Part shown: positions 49,401 to 58,124 of the stretch, piece after piece
Position numbering within the stretch: position 1 is the stretch's first letter
Layout: every line of letters starts with the position of its first letter
Source: an uncultured Acetatifactor sp.
GTDB taxonomy: Bacteria; Bacillota; Clostridia; Lachnospirales; Lachnospiraceae
Length of the DNA stretch: 64,000 nucleotides
Reading direction: 5' to 3'
NCBI GenBank assembly: GCA_910584375.1
Contig: CAJUAH010000019.1
Span: 17,181 to 81,180 of the forward strand
Position numbers and translations under genes: made by a program
The notes under the pieces: model-generated
Told to the model about the DNA's origin: nothing
Seen by the model: the letters and a program-made list of their open reading frames with translations, nothing else
Databases searched by the model: none

Positions 49401-51644
49401 CTAGGCTCTGACCTTCACACCCTTGGAATCCCGTTTCCCCAGTTTCAGGCCGTTCAGCACCAGGTTCCTGCTCTTGTAGGGGATGGACGCCTCCACGCCG
49501 TTCTGGATGTAATACACGCTTTCCACGTTGTCCTTATCCCCCAGTTTCATGCCTCGCACGCCCACTGCGCCCTTTTTCTTTTCCGGGATTTCCTCGATGG
49601 CAAACCGCAGGAAAAAGCCCTCTTTGGTCTGCAGCACGATCTGTTTCTGCTCGTGGAGACAGACGATGCTGACCACGCGATCCCCCTCCTGGAGCTTGGT
49701 AGCCGCCACGGTGCGCTTACTCACATCAAACTCGCCGCCGTCCACCACCTTCATCATGGACTGGGCCGTGACAAACAGCATCTGGCAGAGGTTTAACTCC
49801 GTCTGGCTGGTCAGGAATACGATCTGCTCTTTATCGGAGCTGTAGTTGCTCACGTTGTCGATGGGAATGCCCTTATCCCGGAATTTGCCGAAGGGCAGAT
49901 CCATGACCTTGATGGTGTGCAATTGGCCGATATCCGTGAACAGGCATACCCTGCCGGTATTTTTACATTTGAAGATGTATCTGTTCTCGGCGTCCGCAGC
50001 GTCTTTGTTGCGCTCGTAGGTGGCCATATCGATGGTCTTGGCATAGCCGAAACGGTCCATCAGGAACATGATCTCCATTTCCTCGATCTCTTTTTCCCTG
50101 TAGACGGCCTCCTCGGCGTTCTCGATGGCAGTGCGGCGCTTGCGCCCGTACTCCCGCTTGATCTCCTCCAGCTCGTTCATGATGACCTGGGCCATGGAAT
50201 CCCGGCGGGCCAGAATATCCTCGTAGCGGTAGATATTCGCCATGGTCTCCTCGTGCTCGTTGATCAGGGCCTCGATCTCCAGGCCGATCAGCTTGTACAG
50301 GCGCATCTCCAGGATGGCGTTGGCCTGTTTTTCGGAGAACATGAGCTGAGTTGCCATGATCTTGGACTCCCTGGACTTGAACTTGATGCCGTCCACCTTG
50401 CCGTTTACCAGGCAGTCCCTGGCCATGTTCCGATCCTTGGAACCCCGCAGGATCTCAATGATCAGGTCGATCACATTGCAGGCTTTGATCAGCCCTTCCT
50501 GCACCTCCTTGCGGTCCATCTCTTTGGCCAGCAGATTGGTGTATTTGCGGGTGGCCACTTCATACTGAAAATCAACCACGGCCTTCAGAACCGCCTTTAA
50601 GCCCATGGTCTCCGGCCTGCCGTTGTAGATTGCCAGCATGTTGACGCCGAAGGTATCCTCCAGGCGGGTCTTTTTGTAGAGCAGATTCACAAAGTTCTCC
50701 GGATCCGCGTCCTTGCGCAGCTCGATGACAATGCGGATGCCCTCCTTGGAGGACTGGTTGGAGATATCCACGATGTCCTGGGTCTTCTTGCTCTCCGACA
50801 GGGCCGCCACATCCAGCAGGAACTTGGAGATGTTCATGCCGATCATGGGGTAGGGGATCTCGGTGATGACCACGTTGGTCTTGCCTCCCTTGGATTTTTC
50901 GTATTCCACCTTGCCTCGGATCTTGATCTTGCCTGTGCCTGTCTCGTAGATCTCCAGCAGCTCATCCTTGTTGGTCACGATGCCGCCGGTGGGGAAATCC
51001 GGGCCTTTGATGTAGCGCATCAGCTCCCGGGTGGTGATGTTCTCGTCCAGCATATAGGCTTTCATGGCGTCGATGACCTCCCCCAGATTGTGGGGCGGGG
51101 TGCTGGTGGCCATGCCCACGGCGATGCCCTCGGAACCGTTTACCAGAAAATTGGGAATCTTCACCGGCAATACCGTGGGTTCCTTCTCCGTCTCGTCAAA
51201 GTTGGGCATGAAGTCCACCACGTCCTTGTCCAAATCTGCCAGAAAAGCCTCCTGGGTGACCTTCTGGAGCCTGGCCTCGGTATAACGCATGGCGGCGGCG
51301 CCGTCCCCCTCGATATTGCCGAAGTTGCCGTGACCGTCGATGAGGGGCATCCCCTTTTTAAAGTCCTGGCTCATGACCACCAGGGAGTCGTAGATGGAGC
51401 TGTCCCCGTGGGGGTGGTATTTACCCATGGTATCGCCGACGATACGGGCGCTCTTGCGGTAAGGCTTGTCGTAGCGTATGCCCAGCTCGTGCATGTCGTA
51501 GAGGGTCCTGCGCTGCACGGGCTTGAGCCCGTCCCGCACGTCCGGCAGCGCCCTGGCGATGATGACGCTCATGGCGTAGTCGATAAAGGACTTCTGCATC
51601 TCCTCCGAATATTCTGTTCTGATGATTCTGCTGTTGTCTTCCAT
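49401..51644 (-). CDS. Type IIA DNA topoisomerase A subunit (ParC/GyrA-like)
   Basis: A 747-residue DNA cleavage subunit. The catalytic Tyr is in AAMRYTEARL (about residue 120). The quinolone-determining segment reads HPHGDSSIYDS, with Ser and Asp at the E. coli Ser83/Asp87 positions. The C-terminal beta-pinwheel region is short and lacks the QRRGGKG GyrA box; the equivalent spot reads KKKGAVGVRG. This favours ParC or a non-gyrase paralogue. No B subunit is adjacent, so the partner is elsewhere. Confidence 0.88.
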   Translation of the reverse strand: MEDNSRIIRTEYSEEMQKSFIDYAMSVIIARALPDVRDGLKPVQRRTLYDMHELGIRYDKPYRKSARIVGDTMGKYHPHGDSSIYDSLVVMSQDFKKGMPLIDGHGNFGNIEGDGAAAMRYTEARLQKVTQEAFLADLDKDVVDFMPNFDETEKEPTVLPVKIPNFLVNGSEGIAVGMATSTPPHNLGEVIDAMKAYMLDENITTRELMRYIKGPDFPTGGIVTNKDELLEIYETGTGKIKIRGKVEYEKSKGGKTNVVITEIPYPMIGMNISKFLLDVAALSESKKTQDIVDISNQSSKEGIRIVIELRKDADPENFVNLLYKKTRLEDTFGVNMLAIYNGRPETMGLKAVLKAVVDFQYEVATRKYTNLLAKEMDRKEVQEGLIKACNVIDLIIEILRGSKDRNMARDCLVNGKVDGIKFKSRESKIMATQLMFSEKQANAILEMRLYKLIGLEIEALINEHEETMANIYRYEDILARRDSMAQVIMNELEEIKREYGRKRRTAIENAEEAVYREKEIEEMEIMFLMDRFGYAKTIDMATYERNKDAADAENRYIFKCKNTGRVCLFTDIGQLHTIKVMDLPFGKFRDKGIPIDNVSNYSSDKEQIVFLTSQTELNLCQMLFVTAQSMMKVVDGGEFDVSKRTVAATKLQEGDRVVSIVCLHEQKQIVLQTKEGFFLRFAIEEIPEKKKGAVGVRGMKLGDKDNVESVYYIQNGVEASIPYKSRNLVLNGLKLGKRDSKGVKVRA

Positions 51645-51665
51645 TCTGTCCTCTTTTCAAAAAGA

Positions 51666-52391
51666 TTAATTGTCTTTTTCTTTCTCATAAAACTGTAAAA
51701 AGGCTGCCCGGTTGTTGTCAAATAAAGCCTCCAGCTCATAGGACAGCACAAAGGGATCGTAAGCGCTGAAAACGTTGGGTATGTACTGATACAGCTTATC
51801 CGCGATCTTCTGCATATGAGCCACGTCGGCGCCCTCCACATAGAATGTCTTCTGCTCCGTGAAGATCAGCAGACGAACAATAAAAGAGGAGCGCCCCTTG
51901 TGTCCTGCCTGGGCGCAGATCCAGTAAATCTTTTCCCGGGGAACCGCCAGAACCTGTCCCAAAGTATTGCAGTACAGCAGATAGGAGGGCAACAGCATGA
52001 CCCGTTCTCCCCGGGGTTTCTTCCCCTGGGGAAATGCCTCGGTGTATTCGTCCACCAGAATCTGTCCCTCCGCCACCTCCCGGTCAATGATCGCCGCCAC
52101 TTCCTCCCTCGTTTCGCCTGGAAAGAGAAAACGCAGACTTTTGCTGCCGTCCGCGGCCGCCCGACCGGAGAGAAACAGCATCAGCACCGCACAGACCAGC
52201 ATCAGTCCCATGAGAATGGCTCCGCCAAGCACAAGCTTTTGCGTCTGGTAATCGCTCAAGTCTATTTCATCTTTGACCATAAAAGCGATAAAGGCCAACA
52301 GAGACACAACGACCAATAACAGAATCAGGATCATCTTTTTGTTTTTGCTGTTCGCCCGTTTTGCCTCACGCTCTAAAAATCCCTGTTTCAT
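51666..52391 (-). CDS. Hypothetical membrane protein
   Basis: A 241-residue protein: a basic N-terminus, two transmembrane helices (about 20-39 and 53-75), and a cytoplasmic domain (about 85-241) with VMLLPSYLLYCNTLGQVLAVP and an aromatic acidic end. It resembles PH-like or bacterial YcxB-type tails in strand order, but I do not assign a family. It lies 21 bases upstream of the topoisomerase gene in the same direction. Confidence 0.6.
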   Translation of the reverse strand: MKQGFLEREAKRANSKNKKMILILLLVVVSLLAFIAFMVKDEIDLSDYQTQKLVLGGAILMGLMLVCAVLMLFLSGRAAADGSKSLRFLFPGETREEVAAIIDREVAEGQILVDEYTEAFPQGKKPRGERVMLLPSYLLYCNTLGQVLAVPREKIYWICAQAGHKGRSSFIVRLLIFTEQKTFYVEGADVAHMQKIADKLYQYIPNVFSAYDPFVLSYELEALFDNNRAAFLQFYEKEKDN

Positions 52392-52438
52392 AATTTATCC
52401 TTTCTGAATCGCGCCATTATATGCCGTTTCGCGGTTGA

Positions 52439-52706
52439 CTAACTGAATTTCCGCATAAAAGAATCTGTGCTGTCTACCAGAATACCGTGCCGACCATTCA
52501 CTGCGGCAGTAACTGGGGTACGCCAGGCCAGACCAATTCCGGCATGGATTCCAGCCTGTTTAAATATACGAATATCGTCTGCTGATCGCCCCAGATTCCG
52601 GAAAGAAGTTACAGCCTTCAGGAATATTTTTATTCGTCTCGGGAGAATAAAACACAATACCCATACCGTCTATGCTCAAGAGAATGTCCTTTTCCTGAAA
52701 TTTCAT
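52439..52706 (-). pseudogene. Probable frameshifted small gene
   Basis: From ATG 52706, one frame reads MKFQEKDILLSIDGMGIVFY and stops near 52560. A second frame continues with DDIRIFKQAGIHAGIGLAW and stops at 52439. The two fit together as one short protein of about 88 residues if one base is gained or lost near 52590. There is no family match from memory, so this is tentative. Confidence 0.35.
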
Positions 52707-52745
52707 ATGCCAATGCACTCCTCTCTTTTTCCGAATGCAGTTATA

Positions 52746-54354
52746 TCAGTGCCAAACCATTTTCTCGATCACGCAGCTATGGGGCTTGTTCCGGTTGTCT
52801 TTATCGTAGCCCACGCCCACCAACAGGATTTCCCCCGAGTAGCCCTCCAGCGCCTGGGTGTAACGTCTGTCCCGGATCTGTTGCAGCGCTGTGTCGGCGG
52901 ACTTGTCGTATTTTAGTTCTACGACTAAGGCGGGCTTGTTACTGAAAGGCAACGGCAGGAATACCACGTCTGCAAAGCCCCGTCCCGTGGGCATTTCCCG
53001 TATCATCCTGTAATCCTTTCGGGCGCTGTAGTAGGCCAGACCGATGGCAGCAACCGAGTCCTTGCCAGAAAATACATCCGGCAAGAACCGAGAATTCTCG
53101 TCATTGTAGGTCAGTATCGAGGCCACTTCCGTGTGCGCCAGATCCAGGCCCCGAGCCACACTCTCCCCGTCACAGCGCAGGGTATCTTCCAGCAGTTTCT
53201 CAGATGCCCTCAGAACCCGCATGACTTCCGGCCAGCCGCCTACGCTCATGGCGTTTTCAAACTCCCCGATGATCTCCTTGTTGGGGATAAAGCTCTCTTT
53301 TGCCACGGCGTCATACCCCAGATACCCCAGATGGATCAGCAGAGTCAGCACGTCATCCCTGGTCTTAAATGTACGCATGTCATTCTGAAAGCTCTGAGTT
53401 TTTCTTTAACCCGCTCACCGCCCAGCATCGTGACGATGGCGGAGCGCAGTCCGTCGTAGTCCATATCCATATAAACTTTCAGCGCCTCGTAGGTCTCCGT
53501 GGACGTCCAGTAATTGGAAAAATTACGGCGATGCATGGCCTCCACAACGGATTTGGGGTTGTAGATATGCTGATACTCCATGAACTGATAGCCGTCATAC
53601 CAATTTCCTGCCTCCGCAAAATCCAGTCCGTAACGCTGGCAGAGGTCTTTTACTTCCGTCTCCGTAAAGCCGGTATATTTTTCAAAAACGCCCTGATCTG
53701 TCATGGAATATTCCCAAAACATGTTGAGTGCGGAATGCTGTCCGTATTTTTTCACCGGGAGAATCCCCGTCATATAGGCCAACGCCACATAGGACTGATC
53801 CTTTAAGAGATTGCGCAGAAAATCGAGGTACTGCTTTTGCAGCTCTTCCGAATCCTGCCGCTCCCGCATGATGCAGTCCCACTCGTCGAAGAGGAAGACA
53901 AATTTTTTCCCGTCTTGGCATAGATCTTTCGGAGTGCATCGGCAAGGCTAATATTTGACTTATTGATACAGGTTCCATATTCTTCCAGCAATTCCTCAAG
54001 AACCTCCTGCTCCAGATACGCTGTCACCTCCTGGTTTTTAGCGCCAAGCAGAAACTGCTGCATATTCAAAAAGATCACATCATACCGGTTTAAATATTCC
54101 GCAAAAGACGGATCGTCCGCTATCTGCAACCCCGCAAACAACTCTCTGGAGTCGCACTCCAGGCTGTAGTAGGCAGCCAGCATTTTCAGCGCCATGGATT
54201 TTCCAAAACGCCGGGGCCTGCTGACGCAGATGTATTTTTGCTCCGTGTCCAGATATCTGTTTGTACAGGCGATCAATCCTGTCTTGTCCACATAGATCTC
54301 CGAGCGGATCGATTCTTTAAAACCGTCGTTTCTCGGGTTCAGATATATCCCCAT
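52746..54354 (-). pseudogene. AAA-ATPase-like / PD-(D/E)XK nuclease protein, two frameshifts
   Basis: Three consecutive frames carry one protein of about 535 residues. Part 1 (54354 to about 53905) has the AAA-ATPase-like start YLNPRNDGF, VDKTGLI and SRPRRFGKSMALKM (P-loop). Part 2 (about 53905-53388) continues with FDEWD and ALAYMTGILPVKKYG. Part 3 (about 53388-52746) has DDVLTLLIHLGYLGYD and the nuclease D...ELK motif FADVVFL/VVELKYDKS. The breaks are at a six-T run (53903-53908; seven would restore the frame) and at about 53385-53392. The ATG 54354 has GGAGGTGTCAA. Confidence 0.85.
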
Positions 54355-54435
54355 TTGACACCTCCATCTAACTGTTATCAATGAATCCGTACCCTTTTCG
54401 GTAAATCCGTATAACGCCTTGCTATCTGGAAGTCA

Positions 54436-54666
54436 TCAGTCACTTTGCTTATCACAACTTTCTTCAGAACGTGAATTTTTGCTGAGTTTTGCAACAATCA
54501 CACCGGTGCAAGTCACAATGACCACACAGATATACATACACATTCCCAGAACGCTCGCACTGCCATAGTCCATACCGTTGAAAAAATGTCCCGTGATATC
54601 CGACACAAACATCCCGCCAACAGCTACCGCAATTCCCAGCAATATGTATCGCCATATATTTTTCAT
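54436..54666 (-). CDS. Small two-TM membrane protein
   Basis: A 76-residue protein with helices at about 7-25 and 38-62 and a charged Ser/Lys-rich end. No family was recognised. The ATG 54666 follows AAGGTGGTGGGATAAA; the open frame begins nine codons before. It lies 34 bases downstream of the isochorismatase-like gene. Confidence 0.55.
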   Translation of the reverse strand: MKNIWRYILLGIAVAVGGMFVSDITGHFFNGMDYGSASVLGMCMYICVVIVTCTGVIVAKLSKNSRSEESCDKQSD

Positions 54667-54700
54667 TTTATCCCACCACCTTTCTGCTTTCACTAACAGG

Positions 54701-55231
54701 CTATCCTCTTCTGATCTTATCTACCGCCTCCGCCATGGTGATACACCGGGCGAATCTCCCGGGCCAGATCAACTCATTGTAGTAGCGGTAACACACATCG
54801 CTTTTCATATAATCGCTGTCAAAGGTGGAGTTGGCGTACTCCGGCACAAATATCTCATAGCCCAGATCGAAACCGCTCTTGACCGTGGCGTCTATACAGA
54901 AGTTGGTCTGCAGTCCCACGATCATCAGCTGCCGCTCGTTCTTAGCCGCCAGATAGTCCGCCAGATGTGTGGAGCTGTGAAGAGCGCTGTTTACGGTCTT
55001 GTCAAAGATGCGCTCGTCCCCTGCGGGGGCGAACTCCCCGAATATCTCAAACTCCTCGTCCCCCAGAGAAAAACCTGTGCCCGGGCCGTCGTCATGCCTG
55101 ACATAAACGACCTCCACACCGTTTGCCCGGGCCTCGGCGATCAGCAGTTTGACGTTTTCCCTAAACCTTTCAAAGGCATATAAGCGCCCGTCGGTTATTC
55201 CCTTTTGGGTATCGATTACCAGCAGAACCAT
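54701..55231 (-). CDS. Isochorismatase-family cysteine hydrolase
   Basis: A 176-residue hydrolase with the Asp-Lys-Cys triad: LVIDTQKG (Asp8), FDKTVNSAL (Lys near 87) and TNFCIDATV (Cys near 120). Family members act on isochorismate, nicotinamide, ureidoacrylate and other amides; the substrate here is unknown. ATG 55231 follows GGAGGGGTGGAAA; the frame opens 22 codons earlier without a ribosome site. Confidence 0.87.
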   Translation of the reverse strand: MVLLVIDTQKGITDGRLYAFERFRENVKLLIAEARANGVEVVYVRHDDGPGTGFSLGDEEFEIFGEFAPAGDERIFDKTVNSALHSSTHLADYLAAKNERQLMIVGLQTNFCIDATVKSGFDLGYEIFVPEYANSTFDSDYMKSDVCYRYYNELIWPGRFARCITMAEAVDKIRRG

Positions 55232-55360
55232 TTTCCACCCCTCCAGATATACAGGTATCTCATAATGCCTTGCGTTTTGGCGCACGCTCCGTGCCATAGC
55301 GTTAAATGCAGAGCATTTTATTCATTATAGCACAGGAATTTTCCATTCACAAACAGAAAA

Positions 55361-55946
55361 CTAAATTTCTCGCCCTGATGTGCCTCTCACCGTCTGATAG
55401 ATCCTTTCCACCGCCTCGGACAGACTGATGTTCTCCGTAAGGATCTCTTCCGGTATAATGCCAATATAATCCTTTTCATTCCACCACCTGCGCATATCCT
55501 CCTCCCCAAACTCAAACCGGTTGGGTTTTGTGGCATGTCTGCGCAGGGTCTCCTCAAAGGGCAGATCATAATAGTACGCGTAGATGTTTGCCGGGTCGTA
55601 TTCCTCCAGCGCTCTCTGAAACAGCGGTCGGTACCATTCGGCGTATAATATTCCCTCCAGGATCGTGAACCTCGCAGTTCTTTTTCCCGTATTCCAACAG
55701 ATTGATCAGCAGAGGGAGCGCCTTGGTGTCCGCACCGTCCCTGGCATGCAGCATTTCCCTGCGCACCGTATCCTGGGGAATGATCAGAGTGCCCCGTCCA
55801 AACTTTTGCTGTAACTGCCGGGCGGCGCTGCTCTTGCCGCTGCCGGAGTTGCCCCGCAGGATGATCAACTTTCTGTCGACGTCTGCTTTTTCTGCAATAT
55901 CCGTGCCATGTACCGTAAATTCTGGCTCCCCTGCCAATCCCTTCAT
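55361..55946 (-). pseudogene. P-loop kinase-like protein, frameshifted
   Basis: Part 1 reads KLIILRGNSGSGKSSAARQL (P-loop) and IPQDTVRREML. Part 2, in another frame, continues ILYAEWYRPLFQRALEEYD, FEETLRRHATKP and FGEEDMRRWWN. Removing one base near 55664-55670 joins them into an intact protein of about 195 residues of the AAA/zeta-toxin-like kinase kind. The start ATG 55946 has GGAGGCGTG. Confidence 0.75.
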
Positions 55947-56015
55947 CACGCCTCCTCGTTTTTTACTGTCTAATTTGTCCAGCTACTTATTTTACTTTCA
56001 ATCCATTATAGATTC

Positions 56016-57578
56016 TTATTCTTCTGCCAATCTTTGAAAACTGCCGCCCACTCCGGCGTCTCTCCAGGAAGTGACACCCCGTTCCTCACTCCTCCAGTAA
56101 TCCTTCCTGTAGCAGTCCCAGATAATATTTTCATGGGAAACCGCACCGTCCCCCTCACAGGGAACCGTGTAGTTGACCGTCACAATATTGTGAGGAGTCC
56201 ACCTGATAATATCCGTCACCTTATAGCCCTCCGCCTCCACCTGGGCCGCAAGGTCAAATCCGCAGAGCTCTGCAAGCTCCTCGCAGGAAAGCGTTTCCCC
56301 CTCGTCAGGCTCCAAAGCGTACTCCCCACTATAACGGTAAAAATACGGTTTCCGGGTATGCCCTGTGAGGCATTTCCTGTCCGGATCAAAATAGTGATCA
56401 TCGCCGTCAACCCACAGTTCAAAACCGTAATAGTCATAGTCGGACCTGTAGACTATCTGACCGTTTTGAGGCAGCTTGACAGCCATCGGCTCCCCATACA
56501 GTGTCCAGATTCCCGTGATATGCACATCCGCTCCAAGGTAAGGCTCGTAATAGAGATACTTTTGCTCATGCCTCTGGCTGCAGTGAACCATCAGACCGTC
56601 GATCTTCCGATAGGGGACATCTCCGAACTGCTCCGGCAGCCGAATACACTGATTCGCCCCCGCAAACCAAAAGCTGCCCTTGTAACGAGTCTCCCCGTGA
56701 TCGTCATAGCTTTCCCCGAGGAACGCAAAAGCCTCATATGCGCGGTCGTCATCATAATCGTCATAATCCATCCAGAGAATGGCGTCCTCCTCCACTCCCG
56801 CCTCGACCAGCAGATTGCTTTTGAGAGTGTCGTATTGGGTTAATATAAGCGTCTGTAACTCCTCCCGTAGCTTTTCCGCGATCTGCAAGTCCCAGGTGGA
56901 TCTGCACCGATCCGCGCCCAGAAATTTAACGGGACCGTCTGCCTGGTTCCAAAGCCGCTCTTCAAACTGTTCTTTCGGCACTTCCTCGCCGTCTATGAAG
57001 TACACCGTTCCCTGCGCCGAAGATTTTTCCTCAAACGTGGCGGCAAGAACATCCTGCCCTTCCGTTACCTGATGCACATAATAAGCGGTTCCCTGGTCAT
57101 AGCATATATTGATTAGCACGCCGCCTTTATCAAAATAGTAATTCATACTGTTCTCACGCCCATACATCCCCACGAGAGATACCCTGCCGCTGTCATAGGT
57201 ATAAATTTCCAGCGCGGCTGGGGACGACTCGTACCGCTCATCCCTGATTACCGCCAGTTCCGGAATATCGTCCTGATCCAGATAGAGCAGAGTGAAAAGA
57301 TCTTCCCTGTTCCCTGTAAATTCCTGCTCTGCTAAAAGATCCTGCTCTGCTAAAAGCTCCTGCTCTGCTAAAAGCTCCTGTTCTGTCAAAAGCTCCTGCC
57401 CTGTTAATAATTTCTTTTCTAATAAAAATTCCTCATAGGCATTCAGCACATCCTGTTGCTGTTCCACCTGCTCCCAAACAGTTTCCGGCTCAGCAATGCC
57501 CTGCGCAGAAAACAGCAACGAGACGACGCTGCCGAGCAAAAAAACCACTGAACCGCATCTGCGTATAAATCCTGCCAT
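56016..57578 (-). CDS. Exported acidic repeat protein (paralogue of 58125-59822)
   Basis: A 520-residue protein with a signal peptide (about 1-29, ending in AQG or AEP). An LLxxQE hexapeptide is repeated five times (about 57-86). The mature part has calcium-loop-like Asp motifs LYLDQDDIPELAV (about 93-105) and WMDYDDYDDDRAYEAF (about 268-283), and a conserved end with ELCGFDL, IVTVNYTVP and WDCYRKDYWRSEERGVT. The same blocks occur in the protein two genes upstream. No family name or function is known to me. Confidence 0.7.
   Translation of the reverse strand: MAGFIRRCGSVVFLLGSVVSLLFSAQGIAEPETVWEQVEQQQDVLNAYEEFLLEKKLLTGQELLTEQELLAEQELLAEQDLLAEQEFTGNREDLFTLLYLDQDDIPELAVIRDERYESSPAALEIYTYDSGRVSLVGMYGRENSMNYYFDKGGVLINICYDQGTAYYVHQVTEGQDVLAATFEEKSSAQGTVYFIDGEEVPKEQFEERLWNQADGPVKFLGADRCRSTWDLQIAEKLREELQTLILTQYDTLKSNLLVEAGVEEDAILWMDYDDYDDDRAYEAFAFLGESYDDHGETRYKGSFWFAGANQCIRLPEQFGDVPYRKIDGLMVHCSQRHEQKYLYYEPYLGADVHITGIWTLYGEPMAVKLPQNGQIVYRSDYDYYGFELWVDGDDHYFDPDRKCLTGHTRKPYFYRYSGEYALEPDEGETLSCEELAELCGFDLAAQVEAEGYKVTDIIRWTPHNIVTVNYTVPCEGDGAVSHENIIWDCYRKDYWRSEERGVTSWRDAGVGGSFQRLAEE
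57321..57410 (-). repeat. 18-bp tandem repeat, five units
   Basis: Five units close to CTCCTGCTCTGCTAAAAG at 57321, 57339, 57357, 57375 and 57393. The middle units are nearly identical; the outer ones drift. They encode LLAEQE-type hexapeptides just after the signal peptide. Confidence 0.9.
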
Positions 57579-57608
57579 TTCAAATACCCGTAACCTCTCA
57601 AAGAACGG

Positions 57609-58037
57609 TCATGCCGAAACAAGCTCTTTCCGCATCCAGACATGGGGGCAGCCCTGCACATCTTCCACCTCGCCGTACTCCGTAAATCCCAGTTTCCGGT
57701 AAAATCCGCTGACCGGGCACTGGGCATGCAAGGTTATGCTTTTGCCTCCTTCTTCCCGCACATGTTTCTCCACTTCCCCCATCAGAAACGCCCCGACGGA
57801 CTGCCCACGGTACTTTGGCAGCACCGCGAATCGCCCCAGCATATATCCCTCTATCCCCTCGTCCCAAAACACCCTGCAGGTGGCCGCCGGCAAATCCTCC
57901 GCCCACCAGACCACAAAATGCTCCGCCCGATCGTCCGTCCCGTCGATCTCATCGCAAAAGCCCTGTTCCTCCACAAAGACTTTCTGCCGGATCTGTCTCG
58001 CCGCCTCCGGCAGTCCTCTGCTGACTGTTATTTTCAT
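57609..58037 (-). CDS. GNAT-family N-acetyltransferase
   Basis: A 142-residue acetyltransferase. RQKVFVEEQGF is the N-terminal signature of the ElaA-like group, and the acetyl-CoA loop is FAVLPKYRGQSVGAFLM (about 73-89). The C-terminal GFYRKLGF turn is intact. The target is unknown. ATG 58037 has AAGGGGTGGAACTA; a GTG three codons earlier is possible. It separates the two paralogous exported proteins. Confidence 0.88.
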   Translation of the reverse strand: MKITVSRGLPEAARQIRQKVFVEEQGFCDEIDGTDDRAEHFVVWWAEDLPAATCRVFWDEGIEGYMLGRFAVLPKYRGQSVGAFLMGEVEKHVREEGGKSITLHAQCPVSGFYRKLGFTEYGEVEDVQGCPHVWMRKELVSA

Positions 58038-58124
58038 TAGTTCCACCCCTTTTTGTCTTAAGACAGCCCAAATTTTCCGCTGGCGGTCAAGCCGGGCTGA
58101 AAGTCTATCTCCCAGCTTTCCCCA

